Positions 1-6,589 of a stretch of DNA of 23,474 nucleotides are shown here, one piece after another; position 1 is the stretch's first letter, and each line of letters opens with the position of its first letter. This DNA comes from a virus, in the IMG/VR virus record IMGVR_UViG_3300031857_001432, positions 1-23,474 of that record; one strand, written 5' to 3'. The position numbers were made by a program, and so were the translations under genes. The notes under the pieces are model-generated. The model was not told the origin of the DNA, did not search any database, and saw only the letters and a list, made by a program, of their open reading frames with translations.

Positions 1-16
1 CTTGACCGCCCCTCCC

Positions 17-1231
17 TTAGCGTCCACGCTTGGCTGCGCGGCGCTCAGCGCGGTTGGCTGGCTGCGGTGCGCGCCGTCGCGCGGTCATCATCTCGATCAA
101 CGGTTTCCAACTCGCATTGTAGAGAGCGGTCTGATCGTAGCGCTTCATCTCCGCAGCAACAGCCCCCCTATCCACCTTGCCTGCTTTTGTTTCTTCGTAG
201 ACTTCCTGCAGGGCAGTGACGATCGCGGCCACGTTCGGGATCGCAAAGAACGAACCCTGGAACTCATCCCATACGCGCTGCACTGGAACCTTCTTGCCGT
301 GCGCGCCCACAAGTTCAGGCTGCGCGCTGAAGTCAGACACGATGACTGGCGTGCCGCACGCTTGGCTCTCTACTGCAGGGATGCCGAAGCCTTCGCCCAT
401 CGAGGTGAGTAGCTGCACGTCAGCCGCTGAGTAGAGCGAGGCGATCGCATCCTGAGGGATGCCGTTGCGGAACTGGATTGGATGCGGGTATCGCACGCGC
501 TGGCTGTCTACGCCGGTTGCCTGCATCAAGCGCGGGAGGTTGACCCCTTCGCTCAGTCCTTGTGGCTCGGTGTGGATCATCCAATAGACATCAGGTCGGT
601 CACGCATAAAGGTTGCCATTGCGTCTGCCATCTCACCGAACGCCTTGCGGATCGGGATGCGTCCACGGTTCGCAGCATTGGTCACGACAAGGAAGCAATC
701 CTCAGGCAAGCCCATCGCCGAGCGTGCGCCCTTCCCTCTGTCGTTAAACACGGTCAGGTCAATGCCGTGTGGGATGTAGGTGACTTCTTCTCTTGGCACG
801 CCAGCCTTCAGCAGTTCTTGTTCACCGAAGCGGCTCATTGCAATGGCGTGATGACCACCTTCTGCAAGGAAGCGTGCGACGAGTGGTGGTAGAGGCTGGT
901 GATCTACTGGCGTCCAGCACGCAAGGTTCAAGTCCTTGAAGCCGTCAACGCCGACTAAAGGCCACAAATCAAACAATAAAACCGAGAAGCCTGGCTGATC
1001 GCCGATCCAACTCTTGATGTTCTCTGGTGCAGCGTCAATCGAGTAACGCATCAAGCCTTCAGGAAGGATGGGGTGACCGTGTGTGCAGTTCATTAGGAAC
1101 TGTGCGCCGTGGTTGGCGACAATGGCAGGCTCGTGTCCGTCCTTCACCATCTGATGGACAACCTGTGCCGACTGCATCCCATAGCCACTTGGGATTGCAC
1201 AGCTGTTGGAGTACCAAGCGATGCGGCTCAT
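17..1231 (-). CDS. GT4-family glycosyltransferase
   Basis: This 404-residue protein has the GT-B fold signature of family GT4 retaining glycosyltransferases, which move a sugar from a nucleotide-sugar donor to an acceptor. A glycine-containing N-terminal loop (SGYGMQSAQ, about residues 15-23) is followed by IPHGID (153-158) and the C-terminal EX7E motif, E280 to E288, in MGEGFGIPAVESQACGTPVI. The ATG is preceded by AGGAGG, which overlaps the TAG stop of the HNH gene, so the two are coupled. The length is normal for GT4. The acceptor is unknown. With a methyltransferase three genes upstream, modification of a virion glycoprotein, phage DNA or host surface glycan is possible, but that is inference. 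The family call is firm; the role is not. Confidence 0.88.
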   Translation of the reverse strand: MSRIAWYSNSCAIPSGYGMQSAQVVHQMVKDGHEPAIVANHGAQFLMNCTHGHPILPEGLMRYSIDAAPENIKSWIGDQPGFSVLLFDLWPLVGVDGFKDLNLACWTPVDHQPLPPLVARFLAEGGHHAIAMSRFGEQELLKAGVPREEVTYIPHGIDLTVFNDRGKGARSAMGLPEDCFLVVTNAANRGRIPIRKAFGEMADAMATFMRDRPDVYWMIHTEPQGLSEGVNLPRLMQATGVDSQRVRYPHPIQFRNGIPQDAIASLYSAADVQLLTSMGEGFGIPAVESQACGTPVIVSDFSAQPELVGAHGKKVPVQRVWDEFQGSFFAIPNVAAIVTALQEVYEETKAGKVDRGAVAAEMKRYDQTALYNASWKPLIEMMTARRRAPQPANRAERRAAKRGR

Positions 1232-1243
1232 TGTCCTCTCCTC

Positions 1244-1555
1244 CTATTTGTGCCTGGTCAGGCGACCGTGGCACTGTCTACATAGTACCCGAAGGCGATG
1301 CTCAGGTGCAAGGAGCGGACCGCCTTTGCTGAGCGGATCAAGATGGTCAACGGTCAGGTTGCTGGTCTTGCCGCACACCTCACACCACGGACGCTTGCTC
1401 CGTATCTGGCTGCTGAGCTTCTTCCACGCAGGGTCAAGGTATGGGTTTGGCTTCCCCTGCTGCCATCGGTAGGTTGCAGCGCGCTTGTGCATCGCGCATC
1501 TGTTGCCGTTCGGCGTAAGGATGCCGCAGTCAAGGCAGGGTCGTTGGAAGGTCAC
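1244..1555 (-). CDS. HNH endonuclease with zinc-binding cysteines
   Basis: This 103-residue protein has a typical phage HNH core: C58xxC61, then D70-H71 (TVDHLDPLSKGG), H86, and C92xxC95-H96 (LCRQCHGRLT). A second cysteine/histidine group lies at the N-terminus (C7, C10, C20, H23). HNH enzymes cut DNA with one metal ion. In phages they may act as homing nucleases or assist packaging. The start is GTG at 1555, sharing GTGA with the stop of the upstream metallopeptidase gene. No terminase gene is visible nearby, so a packaging role cannot be argued from context within this window. Confidence 0.85.
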   Translation of the reverse strand: MTFQRPCLDCGILTPNGNRCAMHKRAATYRWQQGKPNPYLDPAWKKLSSQIRSKRPWCEVCGKTSNLTVDHLDPLSKGGPLLAPEHRLRVLCRQCHGRLTRHK

Positions 1556-1965
1556 GCCTTCGGGAACTCAGGCAGAGGTAGCCCAGGCGCGATCACCTTT
1601 GCCAAGTGATCCACCACGCGCTCGGTTGCATCCTCGTAGAGCGGGTCATAGATAGCCCACGCAATCTTGCCAAACGCTTCCTCCATCGCCTCAACGGTCT
1701 GATCGAGTCTGGCTGTCACGACGTGCAGCATCTCGTGCGTTAGCACCTCGCGCTGGAGTTCTGGCGTCTGCTTCCAGAAGTCGTGGCTCACGCGCAGTTC
1801 GGCTGTCTCAGCCTGTGCGTGCGGGTTGATGTCTGCCCACGCCTCAACGTCTGAGGCATCACGAGCCACTGTGATCTTCCAGTAGGTGACATTCATTGCA
1901 GCTTGCAACTCAGCGACATACGCATCCAGCGCGTCGTATTTGTCCGGCTGTTGCTTCGCTGCCAT
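1552..1965 (-). CDS. putative HExxH zinc metallopeptidase
   Basis: This 137-residue protein carries HEMLH at residues 77-81 in a helical context (LTHEMLHVV), the zinc-binding and catalytic HExxH signature. A downstream glutamate, E115 in ATERVVDHLAK, could be the third ligand, as in other small phage proteins with a HExxH motif followed by an E-rich helix. There is no signal peptide, so it probably acts inside the cell or in the virion. The ATG is preceded by GGAGGAC, and the gene follows a 97-base gap containing two hairpins, one of whose loops is complementary to this ribosome binding site. The substrate is unknown. The motif is clear, but peptidase activity is inferred. Confidence 0.65.
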   Translation of the reverse strand: MAAKQQPDKYDALDAYVAELQAAMNVTYWKITVARDASDVEAWADINPHAQAETAELRVSHDFWKQTPELQREVLTHEMLHVVTARLDQTVEAMEEAFGKIAWAIYDPLYEDATERVVDHLAKVIAPGLPLPEFPKA

Positions 1966-1991
1966 CCGTCCTCCAGTCCTCAGGAAAGTAA

Positions 1992-2022
1992 GCCTGCCAG
2001 CGGGAGGACACCACTGGCAGGC
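1992..2022 (-). terminator. Hairpin upstream of the metallopeptidase gene
   Basis: A perfect 9-bp inverted repeat (GCCTGCCAG at 1992-2000, CTGGCAGGC at 2014-2022) encloses a 13-base loop. On the transcribed strand it is followed by TTACTTTCC rather than a run of T, so it is a weak intrinsic terminator at best. The transcribed loop contains GTCCTCC, the exact complement of GGAGGAC in the ribosome binding site of the gene that follows. It may instead be an RNA regulatory element. Confidence 0.5.
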
Positions 2023-2025
2023 GTT

Positions 2026-2045
2026 GGGCGGCTCTCAGGCCGCTC
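2026..2045 (-). other. Second small hairpin in the 1966-2062 gap
   Basis: GGGCGGC at 2026-2032 can pair with GCCGCTC at 2039-2045 (7 bp with one G-U pair, six-base loop). It lies just downstream of the methyltransferase stop at 2063 and before the 1992-2022 hairpin. No T-run follows. It may be part of a tandem attenuator or processing site. Apart from the two hairpins and the ribosome binding site, I see no gene and no -35/-10 promoter in this gap. Confidence 0.35.
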
Positions 2046-2062
2046 GTTCTCAGTCTAGCCGT

Positions 2063-2632
2063 TCAAGGCTTGCGCCAAATCGTGACATAGGAGGTCTGAA
2101 TCGGCTTTACGCCGAGGCTTGCAAGCCAGTCCCGCACGAAGCGATGCTTGCCGTGCTGTTCATTCACACAGTCGTCCACCGCAATCAGGCAGCCTGACTT
2201 CAAGCGCGGGTAGATGCTCGCCAGCTCAGCGAGGTGATGCGTTGGTGACTCAATGCCGCTCGTGAGGTCAAAGGAGTCTAGATAGAGGAAGTCCAACTGC
2301 TCAGGGTTCTGCAACTTTCGCAGCCCCTGCACTGAGTCAATGCACTGCACGTCAGCCAGAGGCGCGACGCTCTTGGCATAGGCGACCGCTTTCTCGTTGA
2401 TGTCAAAGGACACAATGCTGCCGCCAGTGCGCTCGACAATCCAGTTCCAGACCTGCGTGCTTTGCCCATCGCCAGACCAGTTGTACGCCTCACGAGCGCA
2501 GCCAGTCTCTGCAATGTGAACCTGATCCTGCTTTGCCAAGAGGTAGTAGGCAATCGTCTTGAAGGCGGGCCAGCGATGACCCTCGCCAAGTTTGCCCTTG
2601 AATGCGTAGTCAAAGTCGCTGAGGCTCATCAC
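2063..2632 (-). CDS. class I SAM-dependent methyltransferase
   Basis: This 189-residue protein looks like a Rossmann-fold methyltransferase of the methyltransferase_24 type. It has an ETGC segment and an early glycine-containing stretch, an acidic strand end at IVSFDINEKAV, then DFLYLDSFD and LIAVDDC in the positions of later strands. The methyl acceptor cannot be told; these proteins are often linked to glycan modification, which fits the GT4 gene downstream. The start is GTG 2632 (GTGA overlap with the upstream stop) or the immediately following ATG at 2629; both are in frame. It is the last gene before the hairpin-bearing gap at 1966-2062. Confidence 0.7.
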   Translation of the reverse strand: MMSLSDFDYAFKGKLGEGHRWPAFKTIAYYLLAKQDQVHIAETGCAREAYNWSGDGQSTQVWNWIVERTGGSIVSFDINEKAVAYAKSVAPLADVQCIDSVQGLRKLQNPEQLDFLYLDSFDLTSGIESPTHHLAELASIYPRLKSGCLIAVDDCVNEQHGKHRFVRDWLASLGVKPIQTSYVTIWRKP

Positions 2633-3261
2633 TGCACCCTGTACGAATCAGACCTACAGGTCACTCGGAAGACCAGCCCATTGACCTCGCGTGCTGAGTC
2701 GTCCACTGCGCCGATCAGCCCACAGGATTTACAGATCGCAACCCAGTCTTCACTCATTGCCAGCGTGTCAAAGTTGTGCGGATACTTGGCACGAGCCTCC
2801 TGCTCGTCCAGTGACTCCTCAAGCATTGCCGTCTGACCGATCGTCAGTTGATTCTGCTCCCACTCAAGCGCGTGTCCCAGCCCGTCTTCGGACAACTTGC
2901 CGCTCAGGGTTCGCAGGCTGATGCTCAGCTCCTCGCGCTTTGCTGCTGCCATCTCTTTGGTGATGCCTCGCAGTCTGCGTGTCTCCTCCATCTTCCTGCG
3001 CTTCTTTGGCTTTCGTGGCCGCTGCAACTCAACGGTGCGCCACGCATCGTCCGTAGGCTCGCCGAAGAGCGCGATGAAGCGTCGCTCGACGTCCTCTGGC
3101 ACGCGGCGTTCCTCTGCAACATAGGCGTAGCAACTGCGCCGGCTTATCTGTAGGGTTGTAGCCAGCGACTCAATGCGCCCGCGCGGTGATCGCTCTGGGA
3201 AGGCGTGCTTGGCGATGACCTTCATCCACGCGCCGCTGATAGAACGAACGGTCGTTGCCAT
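2629..3261 (-). CDS. hypothetical protein with N-terminal helix-turn-helix
   Basis: This 210-residue protein has an N-terminal segment (about residues 10-65) that reads as an XRE/YdaS-like DNA-binding fold, with GRIESLATTLQISRRSCYAY resembling a helix-turn-helix. A highly charged linker (PRKPKKRRKMEETRR) and a helical middle follow. The C-terminal part has CKSCG and a later cysteine, with no complete zinc site evident. It may be a phage regulator. The ATG has GGGAGGACT upstream. The product overlaps the methyltransferase gene by GTGA. I do not recognise the full-length family. Confidence 0.6.
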   Translation of the reverse strand: MATTVRSISGAWMKVIAKHAFPERSPRGRIESLATTLQISRRSCYAYVAEERRVPEDVERRFIALFGEPTDDAWRTVELQRPRKPKKRRKMEETRRLRGITKEMAAAKREELSISLRTLSGKLSEDGLGHALEWEQNQLTIGQTAMLEESLDEQEARAKYPHNFDTLAMSEDWVAICKSCGLIGAVDDSAREVNGLVFRVTCRSDSYRVQ

Positions 3262-3271
3262 AGTCCTCCCT

Positions 3272-3670
3272 CTAGTTGCCTGGCTGAATCTCCTCGATTA
3301 TGACGCGGACGACGCCAAGATGCAAGGAGCGCAAGGCGGCGAAGGCGTGCGGCGACAGGTCAATGCTGCGGCTGCGCCTTGTCCACGTGCGCTTCAGGTC
3401 CTTGTGGCATCTGCCGCAGTAGTCGGCGACGATCACGATGACGCACCTGCTGCGGTCATCTGCTCGGCAGACCTTGATCGGGTACGGATCATCACCCCAG
3501 CGGAAGGTTCCGACTGCTGCGTAGTAGCGCGTGCCGTTGCGCGTGTACCAGGCGTTGTTCTTGGTGGCGTCGTACCACGATGCGACGCCGCGCACAGGGA
3601 TGCCGTGTTCTGTTCTGGCTGGCACACTTGGATGGACGGTCAAGATGACCGCCATCAAGAGTGCAATCAC
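3272..3670 (-). CDS. RlpA-like double-psi beta-barrel protein, secreted
   Basis: The GTG start at 3670 shares GTGA with the upstream nuclease stop and gives a 132-residue protein. It opens with a short hydrophobic signal-like segment (MIALLMAVILTVHPSVPA), followed by features of the RlpA/expansin double-psi barrel: GVASWYD, VADYCGRC (the position of the conserved acidic residue), and SIDLSPHAFAAL near the end. Bacterial RlpA acts on glycan strands in the cell wall, and related barrels bind polysaccharide. Here it may assist lysis or wall remodelling, although it is far from the holin and endolysin. The cysteines could form disulfides outside the cell. The fold call is good; enzymatic activity is unproven. 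Confidence 0.75.
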   Translation of the reverse strand: MIALLMAVILTVHPSVPARTEHGIPVRGVASWYDATKNNAWYTRNGTRYYAAVGTFRWGDDPYPIKVCRADDRSRCVIVIVADYCGRCHKDLKRTWTRRSRSIDLSPHAFAALRSLHLGVVRVIIEEIQPGN

Positions 3671-4041
3671 TCAGGCGGCTCCGCTGCTACGAACCAGTCG
3701 CAGAAGTCGTCAAGGTCAAGAATGATCACGGCGCGACGACGGCCGCCGCCAACGCCAGGACTGTCACCAATCACCAAGCCACGCAACTGGTCGCTCTTGA
3801 CCGGCACGGTCTGCAACCAGTCCCACTGGCGTTCGCTGAAGCTGCCGCCCACCTTGCACTGCACGGCGAGCCAATCATTCGCAACATCTTGCTTGCCGCC
3901 GAACTGCCCGACGCGCTGACCGAGCAGGCGCTTGGCAACCTCGCGCTCGAATGCGTTGCCACGAGCGCGGCTGTTCTTCCCCTTGCGGCTCTTGGCTGGG
4001 TCAATCATCTTCTTGGTGGCTTCGTCCTTGAAGTAGCCCAT
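3667..4041 (-). CDS. PD-(D/E)xK nuclease, Hjc-type resolvase-like
   Basis: This 124-residue protein matches the archaeal Hjc/phage resolvase pattern: basic N-terminus, RGNAFEREVAKRL (E32/E34), G-x-G-G-KQD with D52, then WLAVQCK with Q61-C-K63 as the (E/Q)xK element. Such enzymes cut branched DNA during recombination or before packaging. Start ATG 4041 overlaps the preceding TGA by one base (TGATG). A glycine/arginine turn (GVGGGRRRA) precedes the C-terminal strand. The window has several other recombination genes upstream, which supports a role in processing replicating phage DNA. Specificity for Holliday junctions is inferred. Confidence 0.72.
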   Translation of the reverse strand: MGYFKDEATKKMIDPAKSRKGKNSRARGNAFEREVAKRLLGQRVGQFGGKQDVANDWLAVQCKVGGSFSERQWDWLQTVPVKSDQLRGLVIGDSPGVGGGRRRAVIILDLDDFCDWFVAAEPPE

Positions 4042-4328
4042 CAGATGAGTCTCGCCAAGACTGCAGAGCCACCGTCGCTAAGCGTGAAGCGTGCGACTTG
4101 AATCTCCATCACGCCGTGCTTGATCAGGTCGGCGTTCGTCTTGCGGTTGCCGATCCCTTCGTACAAAAAGAACCAGCCGTCAGGCGCGATAGCGTCGGCG
4201 TAGCGCATTGAGAGGTTGCACCAGACGCGGCCAGAGAAGCCAGGCTCCTCGCACCACGCATCGGCGCCCTCTTGAACCGCGACCACCTTGTCGTCAAGGA
4301 ATGGCGCGGCGCGCTCGATGCGGGTCAT
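4041..4328 (-). CDS. hypothetical protein, 95 aa
   Basis: I do not recognise this 95-residue protein. A longer in-frame extension exists, but the start MTRIERAAPF at 4328 is preferred because ATGA is shared with the stop of the small zinc-finger gene upstream, matching the junction style of this genome. It is a mixed alpha/beta sequence with no obvious membrane segment; visible pieces are ADAWCEEPG and GWFFLYEGIGNRKTNAD. It is coupled to the resolvase-like gene by a TGATG junction. Confidence 0.7.
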   Translation of the reverse strand: MTRIERAAPFLDDKVVAVQEGADAWCEEPGFSGRVWCNLSMRYADAIAPDGWFFLYEGIGNRKTNADLIKHGVMEIQVARFTLSDGGSAVLARLI

Positions 4329-4510
4329 TTCACGCAGGCTCGGTGATACCAGGCGAAGCGGGTGTTGCGCTTGTTGGCGACGAAGGTGATCACCTTCACG
4401 CGCCACGACTCCTTCAGCGTGTTCAGGTCGCCGCTGCACGCGCCGCAGCTCGTTGCTGCGAAGACAGGCTCCTTACGAGGTCCGCCTCGCTGCGCCTTTA
4501 CTGCTGCCAT
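4325..4510 (-). CDS. small CCHC zinc-finger-like protein
   Basis: This 61-residue basic protein has C22xxC25 (SCGACS) and H56xxC59 (YHRAC) 30 residues later, a spacing that suits a treble-clef or zinc-ribbon knuckle. AAGGAG lies seven bases before its ATG. The start overlaps the end of the upstream membrane protein by 13 bases. It may bind nucleic acid, but nothing in the sequence fixes a function. Confidence 0.65.
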   Translation of the reverse strand: MAAVKAQRGGPRKEPVFAATSCGACSGDLNTLKESWRVKVITFVANKRNTRFAWYHRACVK

Positions 4511-4674
4511 AGCACGCTCCTTACGATCCAGATGACCGTGGCAAACGCCAAGATCAGGAAGATGGTACCCGCTGCCGCACCGCCACGTCTAGCAGCCACC
4601 GGCAGCGACAACCCGACGATCAGCGCAAAGAAGAGTTGCAGCCCTGCGATCACGAGACCAACGCTATCCCACAC
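4498..4674 (-). CDS. small two-helix membrane protein, 58 aa
   Basis: With the GTG at 4674, one base after the TGA of the upstream gene, this reads as 58 residues with two hydrophobic helices (about 5-26 and 33-55), separated by a short polar turn containing RRGG. A TTG start twelve bases earlier is also possible; a longer ATG-initiated version would overlap the 64-residue gene heavily and is rejected. No clear ribosome binding site precedes either start, so translation may depend on coupling. The function is unknown. Two-helix proteins of this size in phages include holin-like and superinfection-exclusion proteins, but I cannot choose between these. Confidence 0.55.
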   Translation of the reverse strand: MWDSVGLVIAGLQLFFALIVGLSLPVAARRGGAAAGTIFLILAFATVIWIVRSVLWQQ

Positions 4675-4675
4675 G

Positions 4676-4870
4676 TCAGTGACCAATGGTGCTAAGGCTG
4701 CGGACGAGTTGCTCCGTCGCCCGCTCGACCGCCTCTTGGACGGTTGCGCCAGTGAAGGTGATCTCGCCGTCCTCATCGTCAAGGATGACGTGCCACTTGT
4801 CGCCGTCCTTCACGGCCTCGGCGAATCGGTAGCCTGCCTGCGCTGCAAGAATCTCCAACTCCTTGAACAT
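4676..4870 (-). CDS. hypothetical protein, 64 aa
   Basis: This is a small acidic protein with a predicted beta-beta-alpha layout: KWHVILDDEDG followed by EITFTGATVQEAVERATEQL. Its ATG at 4870 overlaps the TAA of the dNMP kinase by one base (TAATG), and AGGAGG precedes it. The gene belongs to the kinase transcription unit. I do not recognise a family. Confidence 0.7.
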   Translation of the reverse strand: MFKELEILAAQAGYRFAEAVKDGDKWHVILDDEDGEITFTGATVQEAVERATEQLVRSLSTIGH

Positions 4871-5427
4871 TAGACCTCCTCCATCTTGTCGGTGATGACG
4901 CGGTAGGCGTCCTCAGGCGACAGGCTTGTCGTGTCCACCGTAAGGTCTGCCCTGCTGTCTGTCCAGCCCCTTTCCGTGATGTCAGCGGCTCCGTACAGGT
5001 TGCCGCCCACCCTCTCGCGCCTGACCTCCTCCGAGGCTGTCAGCCGAACGATGAAGATGTCTGGGTCAATGGCTCGCAGGTACTGCACCTCGGCATCCAG
5101 CCGCACGTCATCCACGACCACGCCAAAGCCGATCCGCTTCAGCTCAAAGTAGTCCTTGCGCCAAACCCTGAGCCAGAAGTGCGTGTCCACGCCCCGCATT
5201 GCCGCACCAATGTCCTGCAGCAGTTCTCTGCCGGTCAGGGTGCTATCACCAAAGTTGCGGCTCACGGTCAGCATCTCGCTCTTGCCGAGGTCGTTGTACG
5301 CCATCGCAGCGATGTGCTTGATGGCGTCCGCGATGCCGTGCCGACGGTACTCACGATGCTCGACAAAGAGCGACGCGATGGTGGACTTGCCGCTCCCCTG
5401 CGGCCCAAGAATCGCCAGCGACCTCAT
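4870..5427 (-). CDS. deoxynucleoside monophosphate kinase-like P-loop protein
   Basis: This 185-residue protein starts MRSLAILGPQGSGKST, with a Walker A motif GPQGSGKS at residues 8-15. It continues with features seen in phage dNMP kinases: HGIADAIKHIA, GRELLQDIG, DTHFWLRVW, then VVVDDVRLDAEV and an IFIVRLTAS strand with arginines after it (EEVRRERVGG) in the lid position. It would phosphorylate dNMPs to dNDPs for phage DNA synthesis in the cytoplasm. The start at 5427 is chosen over an upstream in-frame ATG because it gives an ATGA overlap with the preceding gene. A general AAA/adenylate kinase-like P-loop role is the alternative. Confidence 0.82.
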   Translation of the reverse strand: MRSLAILGPQGSGKSTIASLFVEHREYRRHGIADAIKHIAAMAYNDLGKSEMLTVSRNFGDSTLTGRELLQDIGAAMRGVDTHFWLRVWRKDYFELKRIGFGVVVDDVRLDAEVQYLRAIDPDIFIVRLTASEEVRRERVGGNLYGAADITERGWTDSRADLTVDTTSLSPEDAYRVITDKMEEV

Positions 5428-6125
5428 ACCGGCACCACTGAACTGATGGCTAGTTCCCGAAGCCCGTTCTCGATCCGAGACCACGGTCCAACGATCTTCT
5501 GAATGTCAGCGTCTGAGTATGTTGACCCGACGTTCAGAGCAATGGACTTGATCTGACCCCAGTCCATTGGCTGCAGCTCAAACTCGCGGACAATCTCTCC
5601 AATCGCTGGCCCGAAGTTGGCAAGCGCAAGTTGCTTCAACTCGATAAAGAATGCCGCTGGCGTGTTGGGTCGGAACTGCCGTGATTCCCACTCCAACACC
5701 GTAGCCATTGGGATTCGCCGTCCAACAGCGACCATTGCAGAGCCTTGCTGCATTAGCACCGGCACAATCGCCGTGATGCCTTTGTCGGCCGCCGCTGCTG
5801 CAGCCCTTGCGTCAACGATCAGGCACTTGCGGCTGGGATCAAGAGCAACAGCCTTAGCGTCTAAGCCCTTATCGTCAATGAATAGGTCTGCCTCCTTGAC
5901 TGGACCGCTCGTGTCAAAGAAGCGGTGCTTTGGTCGCAATCCTGCGACCTCAGCCGTGTGAATCGCTGCCCACTCGCCAATAACCCCTGCTAGGTCGTTC
6001 ACGATGTTCTGATCAGAGCCTCGGTCTTGCTGGCTATTTCTAAATGCGTTTCCTCTGCTTGTCCTAGCTCCTGCCAGAATCGCAAGTCCGACTGCTATCT
6101 CCTGCTCCATTCTCAGCCTGATCAT
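5424..6125 (-). CDS. putative PD-(D/E)xK nuclease-fold protein
   Basis: I do not recognise a named family for this 233-residue protein, but its first half has a plausible restriction-endonuclease core: GVIGEWAAIHTAEVAGL (E51), KEADLFIDD (D80) and GLDAKAV with D89-A-K91, followed by a strand CLIVDARA. The rest is helical with a tryptophan-rich WGQIKSIAL stretch. The start ATG at 6125 overlaps the upstream stop (ATGA). It lies between a winged-helix replication protein and the dNMP kinase, consistent with a DNA-metabolism role. The nuclease call is inference from residue spacing. Confidence 0.55.
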   Translation of the reverse strand: MIRLRMEQEIAVGLAILAGARTSRGNAFRNSQQDRGSDQNIVNDLAGVIGEWAAIHTAEVAGLRPKHRFFDTSGPVKEADLFIDDKGLDAKAVALDPSRKCLIVDARAAAAAADKGITAIVPVLMQQGSAMVAVGRRIPMATVLEWESRQFRPNTPAAFFIELKQLALANFGPAIGEIVREFELQPMDWGQIKSIALNVGSTYSDADIQKIVGPWSRIENGLRELAISSVVPV

Positions 6126-6562
6126 CGTCGTCCTCCCTTCGCAATAATCTCGCCAATACTCATCACGCCGTTAGTAAGAGTCTTCTCTTCTCTAGTTCTG
6201 TTCTCGTTCTTCTCTAGTTCTATAGCGTGACTAAACCGTGACACAGGCTCTTTTCCCGCACGAGCGCGCTGTTGCCGAATGGTCGACGTGGCGTCGACTT
6301 GCCATCGAGACCAGTTCGAGACCTTGACGAGACCATCTCCAGATGCCTCCAGCAAGCCCTCGGCGACCAGTCGGGGTACGCACCTTGAGAGGCGCGGCCC
6401 GATCACCGTGGCGAGGTGCCGACGGTCACGGAACTCGCCGCCCTTCCGCATCTCCTTCGCCACTTCAAGGATCGTGACGAACGCACGAAACTCGATGTCG
6501 CTCAGGCTGCTGATGATTGCGTCCTTGTGTGCTTGTGCTGACCACTTGATCCAAAGTGCCAT
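6122..6562 (-). CDS. winged-helix replication protein (replisome organiser-like)
   Basis: This 146-residue protein resembles the N-terminal domain of phage replisome organisers and initiators. It begins ALWIKWSAQ, has a helical DNA-binding unit with EFRAFVTILEVAKEM and FRDRRHLATVIGP, then VPRLVAEGLLEASGDG and a VSNWSRWQ wing, followed by RQQRARAGKEP. The usual C-terminal partner-binding domain is short, so it may recruit host or phage helicase from a compact protein. A strong GGAGGAGG lies before ATG 6562. A plain transcription factor is the alternative. Confidence 0.65.
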   Translation of the reverse strand: MALWIKWSAQAHKDAIISSLSDIEFRAFVTILEVAKEMRKGGEFRDRRHLATVIGPRLSRCVPRLVAEGLLEASGDGLVKVSNWSRWQVDATSTIRQQRARAGKEPVSRFSHAIELEKNENRTREEKTLTNGVMSIGEIIAKGGRR

Positions 6563-6589
6563 TTGAGTCCTCCTCCGACTTTCTCTTGC

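Noticed and set aside
3173-3919. Long open frame on the plus strand (about 248 codons)
   Set aside because: It lies antisense to the RlpA-like and resolvase genes, lacks a good ribosome binding site and domain pattern, and is an expected mirror of GC-rich coding sequence.
4675-4782. Longer 94-residue version of the two-helix membrane protein
   Set aside because: The extra N-terminus is Arg/Ser-rich shadow sequence of the 64-residue gene; GTG 4674 or the nearby TTG is more likely.
4208-4873. Long plus-strand open frame (about 221 codons)
   Set aside because: Antisense to four small coupled minus-strand genes with clear overlaps; composition is arginine- and serine-rich as in shadow frames.
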